Source: Candidatus Doudnabacteria bacterium (GTDB lineage: Bacteria > Patescibacteriota > Doudnabacteria > UBA920). From it: DNA of 5,249 bases. Positions 4,693 through 5,249 of the stretch are shown one piece after another. Where the stretch lies: the NCBI GenBank assembly GCA_016788805.1, contig JAEUSE010000080.1, forward strand, positions 1 to 5,249, in the 5' to 3' direction. The notes under the pieces were generated by a model. It was given only the letters and a program-made list of their open reading frames with translations, ran no database searches and was not told the origin of the DNA. The first letter of the stretch is position 1. Each line of letters opens with the position of its first letter. A program made the translations under genes and the position numbers.

Positions 4693-5124
4693 TTAACTGA
4701 GGGAGGAGCGGATTTCGCGTTCGGTGTCGCGTTTTTTTATGTATTCACGTTTATCAATTTTCTTTCGTGCTTTCCCCAGGCCGATTTTGAGTTTGATAAG
4801 TCCCCGGCGGCCGTTATATATTTCGAGCGGGATAATAACCAAGCCTTTCTCTTTGCCCAGCAGGGAGTTGATTTCTTGTTTTTTGAGTAACAATTTTCGG
4901 GAGTGGGTTGGGTCGTAGTCCGAGTTGGGCGCGTACTTGTAGGGGCCAATGTGGCAATTGATGAGGTGGGCACCATTGGCATGAACTGTGACGTAGCTAC
5001 CGGTAAGCGAGACGTTGCTCTGCTTAACTGCTTTTGCTTCTCGTCCTTCCAATACCAAACCCGCATCAAAGGTTTGTTTGATGTCGTAATCGTACTTGGC
5101 CCGGTTGTTGGTTGCGAAGGTCAT
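4693..5124 (-). CDS. smpB: SsrA-binding protein SmpB
   Basis: SmpB binds the tRNA-like domain of tmRNA and takes it to stalled ribosomes, so that the incomplete peptide is tagged and the ribosome released. This 143-residue protein has the full family pattern: NNRAKYDYDIKQTFDAGLVL at 6-25, GREAKAVKQSNVSLTGSYV (usually GTEVKSLR...NL.DSYV), an IGPYKYA strand region, SRKLLLKKQEI, GLVIIPLEIY, KLKIGLGKARKKIDKRE and the basic C-terminal tail KKRDTEREIRSSLS that enters the mRNA channel. Family members are about 145-160 residues. ATG at 5124 is chosen because it matches the usual N-terminus; an in-frame TTG at 5157 would add 11 residues from a hairpin-forming leader. No Shine-Dalgarno is visible. A TTGACT hexamer (5198-5203) could be a -35 box but has only a poor -10 partner. 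tmRNA itself is not in this window. Confidence 0.96.
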   Translation of the reverse strand: MTFATNNRAKYDYDIKQTFDAGLVLEGREAKAVKQSNVSLTGSYVTVHANGAHLINCHIGPYKYAPNSDYDPTHSRKLLLKKQEINSLLGKEKGLVIIPLEIYNGRRGLIKLKIGLGKARKKIDKREYIKKRDTEREIRSSLS

Positions 5125-5150
5125 AGAGGGTAACTTTCTGCTTGTGTTTT

Positions 5151-5172
5151 CCCTCAAGCGGAGGCCTGAGGG
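5151..5172 (-). promoter_or_regulatory. Hairpin in the smpB leader
   Basis: CCCTCAGG pairs with CTTGAGGG (5165-5172 with 5151-5158) around the six-base loop CCTCCG. One pair is G·T on the minus strand and a mismatch on the plus strand, so the structure favours minus-strand RNA. It ends 26 bases before the smpB ATG. No T-tract follows, so it is probably an mRNA leader structure and not a terminator. Its function is unknown. Confidence 0.4.
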
Positions 5173-5249
5173 AGGGGTATTGAGTGTACAAGCATGCAGT
5201 CAAGGATGTTCGCATTACTTTGCGTACATGACTACATATTCGTATGTTT

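Noticed and set aside
5125..5157. TTG start (5157) for smpB
   Set aside because: It adds 11 residues with no family counterpart and lies in a hairpin arm. ATG at 5124 fits the usual SmpB N-terminus.

Overview
The window looks like chromosomal DNA from a streamlined bacterium, most likely of the Candidate Phyla Radiation (Patescibacteria, Parcubacteria-like). This is inferred from gene content: a PaaX/Cas2-like wHTH protein without a CRISPR array, a small one-helix membrane protein beside a lysine-rich anchored protein of a type common in those genomes, and starts with no Shine-Dalgarno sequence. No 16S gene or other taxonomic marker is present. All seven supported protein genes lie on the minus strand, so transcription reads from the right end to the left end.

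Right part (5249 to 3420): smpB (trans-translation) is followed by a PaaX-like regulator with a Cas2-like domain, and 3 bases later by a membrane-anchored single-HKD phospholipase D/Nuc-type protein. The regulator gene is bracketed by two perfect palindromes sharing an 18-bp core. One lies just upstream of its start. The other lies inside its last codons and encodes most of the protein's C-terminal tail. This palindrome, regulator and nuclease cluster is the most unusual unit in the window. A GC-rich hairpin follows the nuclease gene.

Middle (3407 to 2513): a 91-residue one-helix membrane protein appears to be transcribed from an extended -10 promoter placed so that the mRNA would be leaderless. 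A protein with an N-terminal membrane anchor and a histone-H1-like Lys/Ala tail follows, ending at a strong 18-bp hairpin.

Intergenic region (2553 to 2143, about 410 bp): no convincing gene, but not empty. A good sigma70-type minus-strand promoter (TTGTCA, 16 bp, TATACT) starts a stretch of nested inverted repeats that ends at a hairpin with a T-rich tail, about 175 nt downstream. This is a candidate structured RNA, either a free-standing ncRNA or a riboswitch-like leader of the cation genes. A second -10 box follows just before the antiporter gene.

Left part (2142 to 1): a CPA2-type Na+/H+ antiporter and, 34 bp downstream, a TrkH/KtrB-type K+ channel subunit cut by the window edge. Together they look like a cation homeostasis operon exchanging Na+ and H+ and importing K+.
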